36,283 nt of DNA from Planctomyces sp. SH-PL62 (lineage in GTDB: Bacteria > Planctomycetota > Planctomycetia > Planctomycetales > Planctomycetaceae). The stretch is taken from NCBI GenBank assembly GCA_945893045.1, contig CAMDEA010000084.1, positions 1 to 36,283 on the forward strand, given 5' to 3'. Below the pieces are notes generated by a model. It was not told the DNA's origin and did not search any database. It saw nothing but the letters and a program-made list of their open reading frames with translations. Of the stretch, positions 10,601 through 16,919 are shown piece by piece. The number at the start of each line of letters is the position of its first letter. The first letter of the stretch is position 1. Both the position numbers and the translations under genes were made by a program.

Positions 10601-11097
10601 AGTTGGGTAACCCGCCCTTTGAATCCGCGCAGAGTCGCTTAGAGACATTGCTGGCCGAAGCGGCGGCGCTCCGTTCGCGCTTGGCTCCCACGTTGCCAGC
10701 GTCCGCTCCGCTTCCAGCGCCGGAATTGTGGACCAGCGATGCTTGGCGAAACGTGCCGAACTCCTGGTCCGCGCTGGCCGACCTCGACCAATCCGCGCAA
10801 CTGGCGGTCATCGTCCTGGATCGCCGCTGGCTGACCTGGATGATCGCCTTGCTGGCCGCCGTCGTGGTGATCCCACTCTTCCGCTCCTGGCTGCGTTGGC
10901 AAACGGGCGAATGGCTGGCTCGGCATCCCTATCTCGCGTGGGCCTGCTTGGGATTGATCTGGTGGACCTGCCTCGCACCCAGCCTGATCGGACTGGGATT
11001 GCTGGTCGTGGCCTCGCTGACCGCGATTCGCCAACGCTGGTTCGCACCGGATTACGTTCTCGCCGCGAACGCAGCACCTTTGAGCGACGCTCGTTGA
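4654..11097 (+). CDS. Giant two-module membrane protein, partner of the 1151 gene
   Basis: 2147 aa, GTG start in a 4-base GTGA overlap with the upstream stop and a strong AGGAGG. Residues 3-40 are encoded by an A/T-rich inverted repeat and run into a signal-like segment ending S-T-T-H-A. Module A begins H-I-F-V-P-V-D-K-P, continues as a beta-rich body to about 870, then hydrophobic segments near 884-904 and 912-951. A second signal-peptide-like segment (about 978-996, ending S-S-A-F-A before T-E-E-P-P) opens module B, which begins F-D-V-L-I-P-V-D-N-P, repeats the beta-rich design and ends with helices near 2058-2080 and 2090-2130. This suggests an old fusion of two genes like the upstream one. 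A 29-bp-arm palindrome is read through in frame at residues 1138-1171. No known family or catalytic motif recognised; probable envelope role. Confidence 0.8.
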   Translation: MRGNWKLKIENWKLKIDRNASLQSPPFNFQFPISNFQFSIAFLCLSLISLCSTTHAEDKPPPRIRHIFVPVDKPEVWPKDGDRQPIPFEEYLELRELNEPVRPARRGAHIEWQSLSATFDPARGVLTDGRWSAEVRGTEKQSRLMSLEPLDLPISELKWADGDAVWGTAPSGESLLLVDAAERRLEGRFSRQGRRLQRTWQFDLRLATATVSELKLRVPAKYSLKCAAGMLRGPLTAGEEGWRLWQVNLGSQSRCEVLVIDSPVAAPTEPVVVYEQISSYVLREAEVEVQCEINAEIFHTPKATLTFAVPDELSIYTIGFAGDSRLNWRELPRVAGQPRQVEVSLPEPQTGRVRALQLLGGATAKWEPSFSLPRITLVNGWFTSGRWNVSVDMPLVWRGWRPLGLRLTEVNATSPTSRRLSFTQFLADATLGLDISIPEARLTSHGLQRLTARESTWRLTSEWLWQSNSGVAFAARCRIPLGWEVLDVVSLPESADSQVRHWDVVKDASGEQTLVVDFATPLEGPATHRVHVVARRPRELAVERDSFELPTPLDCRHSEQLLIVQSPAGRRWDGSAAEAVSAVTASKRLGSPWLDFELWKEDAPRWTTTTLLSRATQIDAPLRPLAAFVPDVAQTASTPAQPNDLATTRAAPAQDSELSDAAFRAAATEQLIWTSAELRSLVFPGGDGDDAHVFSLRAAQVARVGRLEFELPAPAELVSVRMNGVRTEPERDHQRFRLPSIPQGGLQTLEIQYRVPSDRDFLRNRQTLPVPRVEAPVLGFRWLFAFPPDARLTAEPSGLRLLQPLEPTPWSRRLFGPLGRDDSAQWFNPFSQRAWEELWIPPAAGAADENTADTLFAPPGWRVREAVAATLPTEITWLTWSGNQVRILAWIGMLLSVSVGCLLRVRQAKPRVHIAAFWLGLCGVGVVLSAPVYAEALGGCFVGAVIAVLIPRRMLMSYANQQAAVVRGAFEPTVVFQRVVSSLLVSALILSSAFATEEPPVLRDAAAPQGELFDVLIPVDNPNAAKNDQVRPSDKLRLAFVPKALRQLWRERRAIQSEPVSLIESARYEVDWNDSSVRAEFLVHRLHPREPLTLRFPFATVTLAGANACTVDGQPRSALVNETRDALLLELPAQTETGERGGVSPPVDPQTTNTQTTSSQPTGGLTPPRSPSLSRAHRVVFSLLPPIKTEDNPQRVKLDVPLVLASHIVVKSVAGANLESPNRRGESQGNSAAGAWTAQLGKRSDWSLELLRPGTAAPRVAPDVKADVSCFAELTPSALRQRYHVRYTVSSGELQDVTWLLPRGTLLRDGDVTADHLLQWSQEPQADGRQRLILEFSEPQSGEFVVDVTGLQPPLGTPEHPRWEPWTIDAEGAVAGTKKLALGVASLPGFKVSPPPVDADRIAPLNEAAFVKGWGTAALARQSQVTLQLLAPTELEFAVTALAPQRKVRQELLLKIGRQAFEWALYAEVATAGSPAFQHEVTVAPHFRADDVSITEDEAERLVSWSQHDQKLSLFLRDSTTGIQNVVLQGRDAVPPDGRLVIPTRWFADAEPAEFSLRVTHDPGWQVELFDDKQQPMSPADPGGPVPDQTELFLGKFRADPKGMSLDVRLTPHQPAGHAVGWTQLSRDAESWSWRHVERFLDEGQITARLFWPTAWATNGSLKLSPALKELARRPLPDGIELTVQSLPEIAGPREVLFESQLTATSTVPSPPLRITPPISLDVTERTQHWLVSDELWSWLPTATAAETRPFDDDAKLPDKLPRTPTEENAKWLSLPNAAVLELTPPAPAAELPSPKLLWMDTTVWVADGAITHGRTWLLLQPQGLREFLLNRPDNIRWIAAFVGDHSRELPPENEGSHRLRLDDLPNEAVVWVSVYWRIEAAQLDRIVTRRDAQLPMPAEASLRPPRHDLTLISSGHSDLSSTRGARRVQDWDARLARADQIFRALPSSSAALNSSLRRLWELAETDLAEARQAIEKLPPVSQLGNPPFESAQSRLETLLAEAAALRSRLAPTLPASAPLPAPELWTSDAWRNVPNSWSALADLDQSAQLAVIVLDRRWLTWMIALLAAVVVIPLFRSWLRWQTGEWLARHPYLAWACLGLIWWTCLAPSLIGLGLLVVASLTAIRQRWFAPDYVLAANAAPLSDAR
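4664..4772. repeat. A/T-rich inverted repeat forming the N-terminus of the giant protein
   Basis: Arms 4664-4702 and 4734-4772 match at 36 of 39 positions as inverted repeats, loop 31 bp. Each arm is a run of 7-8 bp units of the type AATTGGA/AATTGAA. The left arm encodes W-K-L-K-I-E-N-W-K-L-K-I and the right arm F-N-F-Q-F-P-I-S-N-F-Q-F, so the repeat is translated at the very start of the 4654 gene. Confidence 0.9.
8065..8165. repeat. Family-1 palindrome inside the giant gene (29-bp perfect arms)
   Basis: Arms 8065-8093 and 8137-8165 are perfect inverted copies (29/29), loop 43 bp. The element is read in frame and encodes a Gly/Pro/Thr/Gln-rich stretch with G-E-R-G-G-V-S-P-P and G-G-L-T-P-P-R-S-P. 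The same arm sequence recurs at 16768-16846 (one change) and as a half copy at 18250-18265. Confidence 0.95.
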
Positions 11098-11127
11098 TGT
11101 TGGCGTGACGATGTGAACCCGCAGAAT

Positions 11128-11187
11128 AAAGTAGACGAGTCACTCCGTGACTCGAACGTTCCGGTCACGGAGTGACCGGTCTACTTT
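11128..11187. terminator. Inverted repeat / bidirectional terminator between convergent genes
   Basis: Arms 11128-11152 and 11163-11187 pair at 22 of 25 positions with a 10-bp loop. Each strand has a run of T after the stem (CTACTTTT on +, and the complement of AATAAAGTAGAC on -). It separates the 3' end of the giant gene (+) from the glycosyltransferase gene (-). The right arm also contains the TGA stop (11165-11167) and last codons of the glycosyltransferase gene. Confidence 0.7.
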
Positions 11188-13135
11188 TCATCACCCCACT
11201 CGAAACAGCAGGCTTTGCCTCGGCGGGTTCACAAAGGTTTTCACAAAGGACAAGGAATTCCGCCGCCACACGGTCAATCGAGTACCGCCCGGACATCCGC
11301 CGAGCCGTCTCTCCCAACGCTTGGTGCGACTCCAAATTGTCCAAGGCATTCAGCGTCAGACGCACCCACTCGTCGAGATTGTCGTAATCGCACAACAGGC
11401 CGTTGACGTCGTGAGTGATGACCTCCGGAACGAAACAGCGATCGCTGGCAATCACGATCTTGCCTCGCCCCAGCAGTTCAAACAGTCCCCAATTCCCGCT
11501 CCCAAATTGCAGGGGATACAGAAACAAGTCGATGTCGTTGACGTACCGGGAAAACGTGTCGTAATCGACCAGCCCTGGAATCAGGAATCGCGAACGATCC
11601 GCCCGCTCGTTGTCGAGCACCCAATCGCGAAAGCTCTGGCCATGTCCCTTCCCCAGCTTGGCATCGAGAAACAGGTCTTCGTAACCGTAAGGCACCTTCT
11701 CGCTGCCGAGCACGACAAAGCGGACGTGAGGACGTTCGGCCGCGACACGGTTGGCGATCCGCACGAACTGTTCGAACCCCTTGGCGCTCGACAAGTCCCG
11801 CGCGGCAAACCCGACGTACTGCCAGCCGGTCTCTTTCTGGAGAATGCCGTTCTGCGACCAGCGATCGGTGTTCAACGGAAAACCTTCCATCAGCACTGAG
11901 ATTCGCGGTTGCAACTCGCTCGGAAACATGCTCCGAGCATACGCGCTGGGGACGATGGTGTGGTCGCTCTTGAGGACGCAGTGCGTCGCCAGCATCTCGA
12001 AGTTCTTGTCCCGCAGTTGCTGGCCTTCCGTGGGCGGATAGCGTTCATCCCAACCGTGATGCCGGAACGAGGGAAACTCCACATACGACACGATCGGAAA
12101 ATCGAATTCGTCGAAGAGCAGCGACGGGCTGCCCATCGTGACATGCGCGACGAGCAGATCAATCGGCTGACGTTTCTGAAATTCGAGCAGCGCCTTCCGC
12201 AATCCCAGCGACCGCCGATTGGCCGCTTCCACGCGGCCAAGGTGATAGAACGACTGCGGCTCCGACAGCTTGTTCCCATACGGCTTGTACGGAATCAGAT
12301 TCGGCACGCGAGCCTGATTCAACCGGTAGTTCCCATCGGTGCAAAACAGGAACGAGTTGGCCCAGCCCGACTGATTCAAGAACAGATGCAGCGGCTCAAA
12401 CTGCCCCAGCGCCGCATGAGCAAACGCAATCGTCAACGGCCGCCTCCCGTTGGTAGCCGCGTTCGCCAGAACGCGGGCTCCCCGCACTCTGGCGAGTGCG
12501 GCTACGTCCGAATCAACAATCGGAACCAACCCCGCCACCGGCTCCACGCCCTTCACCGCTTCCCCGTCGATGAACCGTTTGATCCCCACCGCATCGACAA
12601 TCCGCAACAACCGCACGCGATCCGCCGCATAGGTCTTCCAGGTCAACTCGCCCGGCGCTTCCAACCGATCCGAATTCGGCCGCACAAACAACACGCCCAA
12701 TCCCCAATCCGAGCCAAGCACCGCCAAGTCGTACTCCGCCCATTGCCGCAACTCGACAACCGCCTTCCAAACATCCCCGGTCCACGGAGTCCCGCGTCCC
12801 TGTTCGCGAAGCTGATGCAGCCGTTCCGTCGGCAAGCAATCATGCAGCACGATGCAGCCACCCGGAGTCAGCCAGCGCACGGCGTTGTCAACGTCCCGCA
12901 GCACCTGCTCGCACAGATGCAACCCGTCGATAAACACCAAATCAAACGCGTCGTGGTTCTGAGCAAAGAACTCATCCGACGTCATCCGCAACGTCCCACC
13001 CCGCCGCGGATCAACCCCCACCTTCCGCCGCAGGCTTACAGGACCGAACGTCTTGTCCGACTCGCACCCAATCTCCAGATACGACTCATAGTCGTTCCGC
13101 TGAATCAGATGCCGAAACAACTCTTGGCGATTCAT
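11165..13135 (-). CDS. Class I methyltransferase - GT4-like glycosyltransferase fusion
   Basis: 656 aa from ATG 13135; the frame extends to an ATG at 13186, but the family-like opening M-N-R-Q-E-L-F-R-H-L fits 13135. Residues 15-165 look like a Methyltransf_24-type class I SAM domain: Y-L-E-I-G-C (motif I), V-G-V-D-P, D-L-V-F-I-D-G-L-H, and L-T-P-G-G-C-I-V-L-H-D. After a linker (about 200-230) a GT-B/GT4-like glycosyltransferase follows with G-L-V-D-Y-D-T-F-S-R-Y, D-L-F-L-Y-P, F-G-S-G-N-W-G-L-F-E-L-L-G-R-G-K and E-V-I-T-H-D-V-N-G-L-L. It probably glycosylates and methylates a surface glycan in the cytoplasm. The linker contains an in-frame palindromic repeat (residues 211-228). Donor and acceptor are unknown. 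Confidence 0.78.
   Translation of the reverse strand: MNRQELFRHLIQRNDYESYLEIGCESDKTFGPVSLRRKVGVDPRRGGTLRMTSDEFFAQNHDAFDLVFIDGLHLCEQVLRDVDNAVRWLTPGGCIVLHDCLPTERLHQLREQGRGTPWTGDVWKAVVELRQWAEYDLAVLGSDWGLGVLFVRPNSDRLEAPGELTWKTYAADRVRLLRIVDAVGIKRFIDGEAVKGVEPVAGLVPIVDSDVAALARVRGARVLANAATNGRRPLTIAFAHAALGQFEPLHLFLNQSGWANSFLFCTDGNYRLNQARVPNLIPYKPYGNKLSEPQSFYHLGRVEAANRRSLGLRKALLEFQKRQPIDLLVAHVTMGSPSLLFDEFDFPIVSYVEFPSFRHHGWDERYPPTEGQQLRDKNFEMLATHCVLKSDHTIVPSAYARSMFPSELQPRISVLMEGFPLNTDRWSQNGILQKETGWQYVGFAARDLSSAKGFEQFVRIANRVAAERPHVRFVVLGSEKVPYGYEDLFLDAKLGKGHGQSFRDWVLDNERADRSRFLIPGLVDYDTFSRYVNDIDLFLYPLQFGSGNWGLFELLGRGKIVIASDRCFVPEVITHDVNGLLCDYDNLDEWVRLTLNALDNLESHQALGETARRMSGRYSIDRVAAEFLVLCENLCEPAEAKPAVSSGVMKSRPVTP
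12453..12505. repeat. Palindromic repeat in the domain linker of the glycosyltransferase fusion
   Basis: Arms 12453-12473 and 12485-12505 pair at 17 of 21 positions. The four differences fall in two paired dinucleotides, so each arm also folds on itself (CGTTCGCCAGAACG; CACTCTGGCGAGTG). It is read in frame as Val-Ala-Ala-Leu-Ala-Arg...Leu-Ala-Asn-Ala-Ala, between methyltransferase and glycosyltransferase domains. Confidence 0.8.
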
Positions 13136-13309
13136 GGCAGCAGCGACTCGGCGACACCGAAACAAATGAACCAACACCAGACGCATTGCAAAGACGATCC
13201 ATCGTTGTGCTGCCGTTCACTCGATGGCTCGTTTGGCTGTGCGAGTTCTTAAGTATGACGACTGGAAACCAAGAGACTGAATCGGTCTGATCTTTCCACC
13301 GTTGTTTCA

Positions 13310-14026
13310 TCATTGTTTGAGCGGTGGAACTGGTTGGAATTCGAATGGTGCCCCTTTCGCCTTCGCAAGTTTCTCGCGTTGCTCGTCAGTGAGGACTTCC
13401 AACGCCTTTCGTTCACGGTCCTCTCGCAACCCACGTAGCCGACGACCGTTCTCTTGCGAATCGCTTAATTTCATTTTGTATAATTCTTCCTTGCCTCGGC
13501 GATACGCCAATTCAAAGTCCGCAAGTTGCTTGCTTTGATTTTCGGAAAGCCCAAGCCACCGTTTCACGTCCGTTCGCAACAAAGCTTCGGCTCCTCGAGC
13601 TTGCAGAAATGTCCCGTGAAAGCGGACGATCTGCTCCTCGGTCAGCAGAGAGTAGAATTGCTTGGAAGTCTCTAATTCTAACGGTCCGCGGCGCTTGCCG
13701 AGTTCGTCACTCTTTACCCTCCGTTCCCCCTCAGGCAACCCTGACAGTTTGGCCTGCTCTGCCTGAATCTGGTCGGACTCTTTGCCAAACGAAAGGAGAA
13801 GCTCGTTGAGCTTTCGCCGGGTCTCCTCATCAACACCCAATTCTTTTTGCACTGATTCGTTTTGAGCATGGAACAGCGGTGCGCCTTCACGAATCAGAAG
13901 TCGTAACGCCCCTCCGTCAGCCGTAATGGACTTCGTTGAATGTTGTGCGAATGCCACAACCGATGTCATCGCAGCAATGCTCAGACAAAGGAATTTGGTC
14001 AGTTTCGGAATCAAATGGCGTCTCAT
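13310..14026 (-). CDS. Small exported helical protein, LTxxQ/Spy-like character
   Basis: 238 aa from ATG 14026; GAGGTG lies 6 bp upstream, which decides against the longer frame starting at 14071. N-terminal signal peptide: basic M-R-R-H-L-I-P-K, hydrophobic L-C-L-S-I-A-A-M-T-S-V-V-A-F-A, cleavage near A-F-A-Q. The mature part is mostly charged helix with repeated L-T/S-x-E/D-Q blocks (L-L-T-E-E-Q, L-S-E-N-Q-S-K-Q-L, L-T-D-E-Q-R-E-K-L), the pattern of small periplasmic Spy/CpxP-like helical proteins and planctomycete relatives. A periplasmic chaperone or sensor role is possible by analogy only; no specific family can be assigned. It lies between two other envelope-related genes on the same strand. 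Confidence 0.7.
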   Translation of the reverse strand: MRRHLIPKLTKFLCLSIAAMTSVVAFAQHSTKSITADGGALRLLIREGAPLFHAQNESVQKELGVDEETRRKLNELLLSFGKESDQIQAEQAKLSGLPEGERRVKSDELGKRRGPLELETSKQFYSLLTEEQIVRFHGTFLQARGAEALLRTDVKRWLGLSENQSKQLADFELAYRRGKEELYKMKLSDSQENGRRLRGLREDRERKALEVLTDEQREKLAKAKGAPFEFQPVPPLKQ

Positions 14027-14167
14027 ATTCCGCACCTCAACTTTAGATGACGCGTCCGTGAGAGCTTTCACCTGTCAACAGAACCAACTGCCGAAAGCCT
14101 GAAGCCCAACGTGCGACGTACTGATTTCGTCGGTGGATTATTATCTTGGACTTGGTTTGCACGTCGG

Positions 14168-16702
14168 TTACGGGGTCGCTTCATAAACCTCCAGTCCGAG
14201 CGTAATCACGATTGTGGGAAGAGCATAAGCTTTTCCCCAGGCCGTTGTCGTCGAGAGAGTCGCCACAACGCCAAAGTCCGCCCCCGCTGTGATCGTCGCG
14301 GCTCCACCAACGACCACTCCTAAACCACTGACAGTGACCGTCGCGGTGTGGGCCGTGTCGTTAATGCTCCATGCGATTGGAGTCGCCCCCTTCAACGGGC
14401 CGTGTTGCGGAACATCAAAGGGGTTAGCAGGAACCCCAGTGGATGGCGTGATTGCCCCCGTGACAGCGTCGAACCCGAATTGGAGATTCACACTGCCGCT
14501 CACGTTGTACGTTCCCACCATTCCCGGCATGGTGCTGAAAAATGTTCCGCTCATGGAGGCTTGAACGGAATTGTTTGTGGCCGAAACGCTCCCATTGAAA
14601 TCAAGCGAGCTTCCGTTGTCCCAGTCATTTGTGCGCGAGTTACTTCCTGGTGTTCCCTCAAACGCCTTCCATCTCCATTTATCCAAGTCTTCAATCGTTC
14701 CAGTCGCCGAGCCAGCGCTGGAATCAATCTCGTAGGTGGTTGATGACCCGCCCGTAATGGCCACGATCACCGTTTCAGAACCCTCCACGATCGAATCATC
14801 GAAGATGGTCACTGCAATTGTTTTCGTCGGACTCCCGGCGGCAAAATCCACCGTCGTCGCGATGTTCGCAAAATCCGCGCTGGCAGCGGGAGCCATGGTG
14901 GCGCTTCCGCCCAGACTGATCGTGACGCCGTTGAGTGCGACAGTCGGCGGACCAGTCCGGGTGAATGTGATCGTCCCGTTGATGGGACTGCTGCTGTGTT
15001 CTCGCATGTTCGCGGTGATTGAAACGCTAATCGTTGGTGCCTTGATGCGCACCGTGGCAGTGTCCGTTGCATCCAAATCGCCATCTGAAACCTTCAAAGT
15101 CACCGTTTTTGACTCGCCCAGCGAGTAGCCATAAACGGTGGACAGCGTCGTCCAATCAATCGTCGGCGTCTCGCCAGTTACGTCATAGGTGCCGTCGTTG
15201 TTTAGATCCCAATCATACGTCAGTGGATCGACTGGTCCTTCGTCAGGATCTTTCGAATCACGTCCATCGAGCGACAACGATTCTCCAGAGTGAATCGTGT
15301 ATTCCGTCTCCGGACTAAGGTCCGGCTCAGCATTGGCCGTTGGCACCGTGTTAATTACCGTGATTTGCACGATGTCATCGTCGCTTGCAATGCCGTCATT
15401 GACAATGAGCTTGACAGGAGTAGTCGTCCCGCCGCGGAGTCCAAGACCGTACAAAGTCAACCAACTGAGAGTCTGAGAACTTCCGACGTAGTCAATCGTC
15501 CCGTCATCTCCGATATCCCAACTGAAGTCGGAGTTCACCAGCGTGTCATCCAGGTCCGACGACATCGAGCCGTCGAGCGTGATGCTGGTTGTAAGGCCTT
15601 GCGTAATCGAATACGGGCCACCTGCATTTGCGGTCGGAGGCAGGTTGGCGTAGACCGTCACGGTAGTCGCTTCGAAATCGTTCGTGATCGGCGTCGAGTT
15701 TTGCGAGACCGCCAAGGATACCGTATACACATTATCGACGGCCCCTTTCTGAAGGCCATATCCAGGGAAGATAGTCGGCGGGAGCGGCGCGGAAAGCGTA
15801 CTCCAAGAGATGCTCGGCGTTGCGGAGTCTCCAACAGGGCTAGGAATGGTCCGTCCGTTGATACTCCAAACGTAGAACAATTGAAGGGCGGCATCGGATG
15901 GATCGGACGTCGTTGACATTGCCCCATTTAAGTTCAGCGTTTCACCCGCACGAATGAAATACGCCCCACCCGGCTCGGCATTCGGGTCCGTTGGATCGGT
16001 GGGATCCGTGGGATCGGTGGGATCCGTCGGTGGATCAGTCGGGTCGGTGGGGTCCGTTGGATCGGTGGGGTCCGTTGGATCGGTGGGTGCCCCATCGTCG
16101 TCCTCAATGGTGCCGGTTGCGCTGCCAACCTCGTCGCCGGTGACGCTGAGAGTGAACTCTTCGTTACCACCTTCATCGTCTGTGTCGTTGTTGATCCACA
16201 CGGTGACGGGCTGCGAAGAGATGTCGCCGGGAGCAATAGTGATGCTACCGGTCGCAGCGGTGAAGTCGTCGCCCGCAGAGACCGAGATCGCGGTGCCATC
16301 AACGGTGGCGAAATTGAGGTTGAGCGGCGACGTATTCGTGCCATCTCCCATGATGACGAACGTGAGCGACCCCGCTGATTCGCTCGCGGTCGCACCCATG
16401 ACCATGATCGTCGGCACTACGCGTTGTTCGAGGGCTTCCACCGGTCCCGCGCGATGATAAAGCGACTGACGGCGTGTGAACTTAGAGGGGGGGGCGCTTT
16501 GGTGAAAGTCGCGTTCAAGCGGCGAGTCAAAGCGTTCAACCAGTTCCAGCGTGCGAGGGACATGGGGCTGCCTCCAAAGGGTGGAAAGGAACTCGTCAGG
16601 CGATGTTGCCAGGTGCCAGAGATGGCGAAGGAATAGAGCCAGTTTGGTCAGTGAGTGCAATACGCTACTCAGGCCGCTGGAAAAATCGCAAGCATCAATC
16701 AT
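14168..16702 (-). CDS. Calx-beta / PKD-repeat surface protein
   Basis: 844 aa from ATG 16702 (a GTG at 16741 is the alternative; neither has a clear ribosome site). Residues 91-94 L-E-Q-R followed by V-V-P-T match the L-E-x-R signature seen near the start of planctomycete giant secreted proteins; no classical signal peptide is seen. A Calx-beta domain follows (A-S-E-S-A-G ... F-A-T-V-D-G-T-A ... G-T-I-E-D-D-D), then eleven T-D-P units, then three PKD-like beta-sandwiches (P-P-T-A-N-A-G-G-P-Y, L-D-G-S-M-S-S-D, W-D-I-G-D-D-G-T, V-K-L-I-V-N-D-G), a second, poorer Calx-beta (A-T-G-T-I-E-D) and a Thr/Val-rich C-terminal beta domain. Acidic D-x-D-x-D runs suggest Ca2+ binding. Likely extracellular, adhesive or structural. 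Confidence 0.82.
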   Translation of the reverse strand: MIDACDFSSGLSSVLHSLTKLALFLRHLWHLATSPDEFLSTLWRQPHVPRTLELVERFDSPLERDFHQSAPPSKFTRRQSLYHRAGPVEALEQRVVPTIMVMGATASESAGSLTFVIMGDGTNTSPLNLNFATVDGTAISVSAGDDFTAATGSITIAPGDISSQPVTVWINNDTDDEGGNEEFTLSVTGDEVGSATGTIEDDDGAPTDPTDPTDPTDPTDPTDPPTDPTDPTDPTDPTDPNAEPGGAYFIRAGETLNLNGAMSTTSDPSDAALQLFYVWSINGRTIPSPVGDSATPSISWSTLSAPLPPTIFPGYGLQKGAVDNVYTVSLAVSQNSTPITNDFEATTVTVYANLPPTANAGGPYSITQGLTTSITLDGSMSSDLDDTLVNSDFSWDIGDDGTIDYVGSSQTLSWLTLYGLGLRGGTTTPVKLIVNDGIASDDDIVQITVINTVPTANAEPDLSPETEYTIHSGESLSLDGRDSKDPDEGPVDPLTYDWDLNNDGTYDVTGETPTIDWTTLSTVYGYSLGESKTVTLKVSDGDLDATDTATVRIKAPTISVSITANMREHSSSPINGTITFTRTGPPTVALNGVTISLGGSATMAPAASADFANIATTVDFAAGSPTKTIAVTIFDDSIVEGSETVIVAITGGSSTTYEIDSSAGSATGTIEDLDKWRWKAFEGTPGSNSRTNDWDNGSSLDFNGSVSATNNSVQASMSGTFFSTMPGMVGTYNVSGSVNLQFGFDAVTGAITPSTGVPANPFDVPQHGPLKGATPIAWSINDTAHTATVTVSGLGVVVGGAATITAGADFGVVATLSTTTAWGKAYALPTIVITLGLEVYEATP
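15984..16087 (-). repeat. Tandem 9-bp repeat encoding Thr-Asp-Pro units
   Basis: Near-perfect 9-bp units (GGATCGGTG and variants) encode eleven consecutive T-D-P tripeptides on the minus strand, broken once by an extra Pro. It forms a stiff acidic spacer between the Calx-beta domain and the PKD-like domains and is a likely site of length variation. Confidence 0.9.
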
Positions 16703-16767
16703 TGAGATTTTTGATTTGCGAACAAATTGATTCGCAATCACAAGCAGCGCGCCAAGCGAACTCAGAA

Positions 16768-16846
16768 GGCGAGCGGGGCGGCGCCAGCCCCCCGGTCATT
16801 TGTGAATCGGCTCAGCCACCGGGGGGCTGACGCCGCCCCGCTCGCC
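16768..16846. repeat. Family-1 palindrome, intergenic copy
   Basis: Arms 16768-16796 and 16818-16846 pair at 28 of 29 positions with a 21-bp loop. The right arm is identical to that at 8137-8165. It lies between the divergent surface-protein and BioA-like genes. Confidence 0.93.
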
Positions 16847-16879
16847 TGGGGTGATGGGGACGCTTCGTTGAACATCAAG

Positions 16880-16919
16880 CGTTGGTCATTGATGATTCGT
16901 CGATGACCAATGACCAACG
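16880..16919. repeat. Inverted repeat spanning the start of the BioA-like gene
   Basis: CGTTGGTCATTG (16880-16891) and CAATGACCAACG (16908-16919) are perfect 12-bp inverted copies. The ATG at 16903 and the first residues M-T-N-D-Q-R of the BioA-like protein lie in the loop and right arm. Confidence 0.8.

Noticed and set aside
11909..13252. Long plus-strand open frame (447 codons) opposite the glycosyltransferase fusion
   Set aside because: Its Arg/Gln/His/Pro-rich translation has no family pattern and it is the exact antisense of a gene with clear domains on the minus strand.
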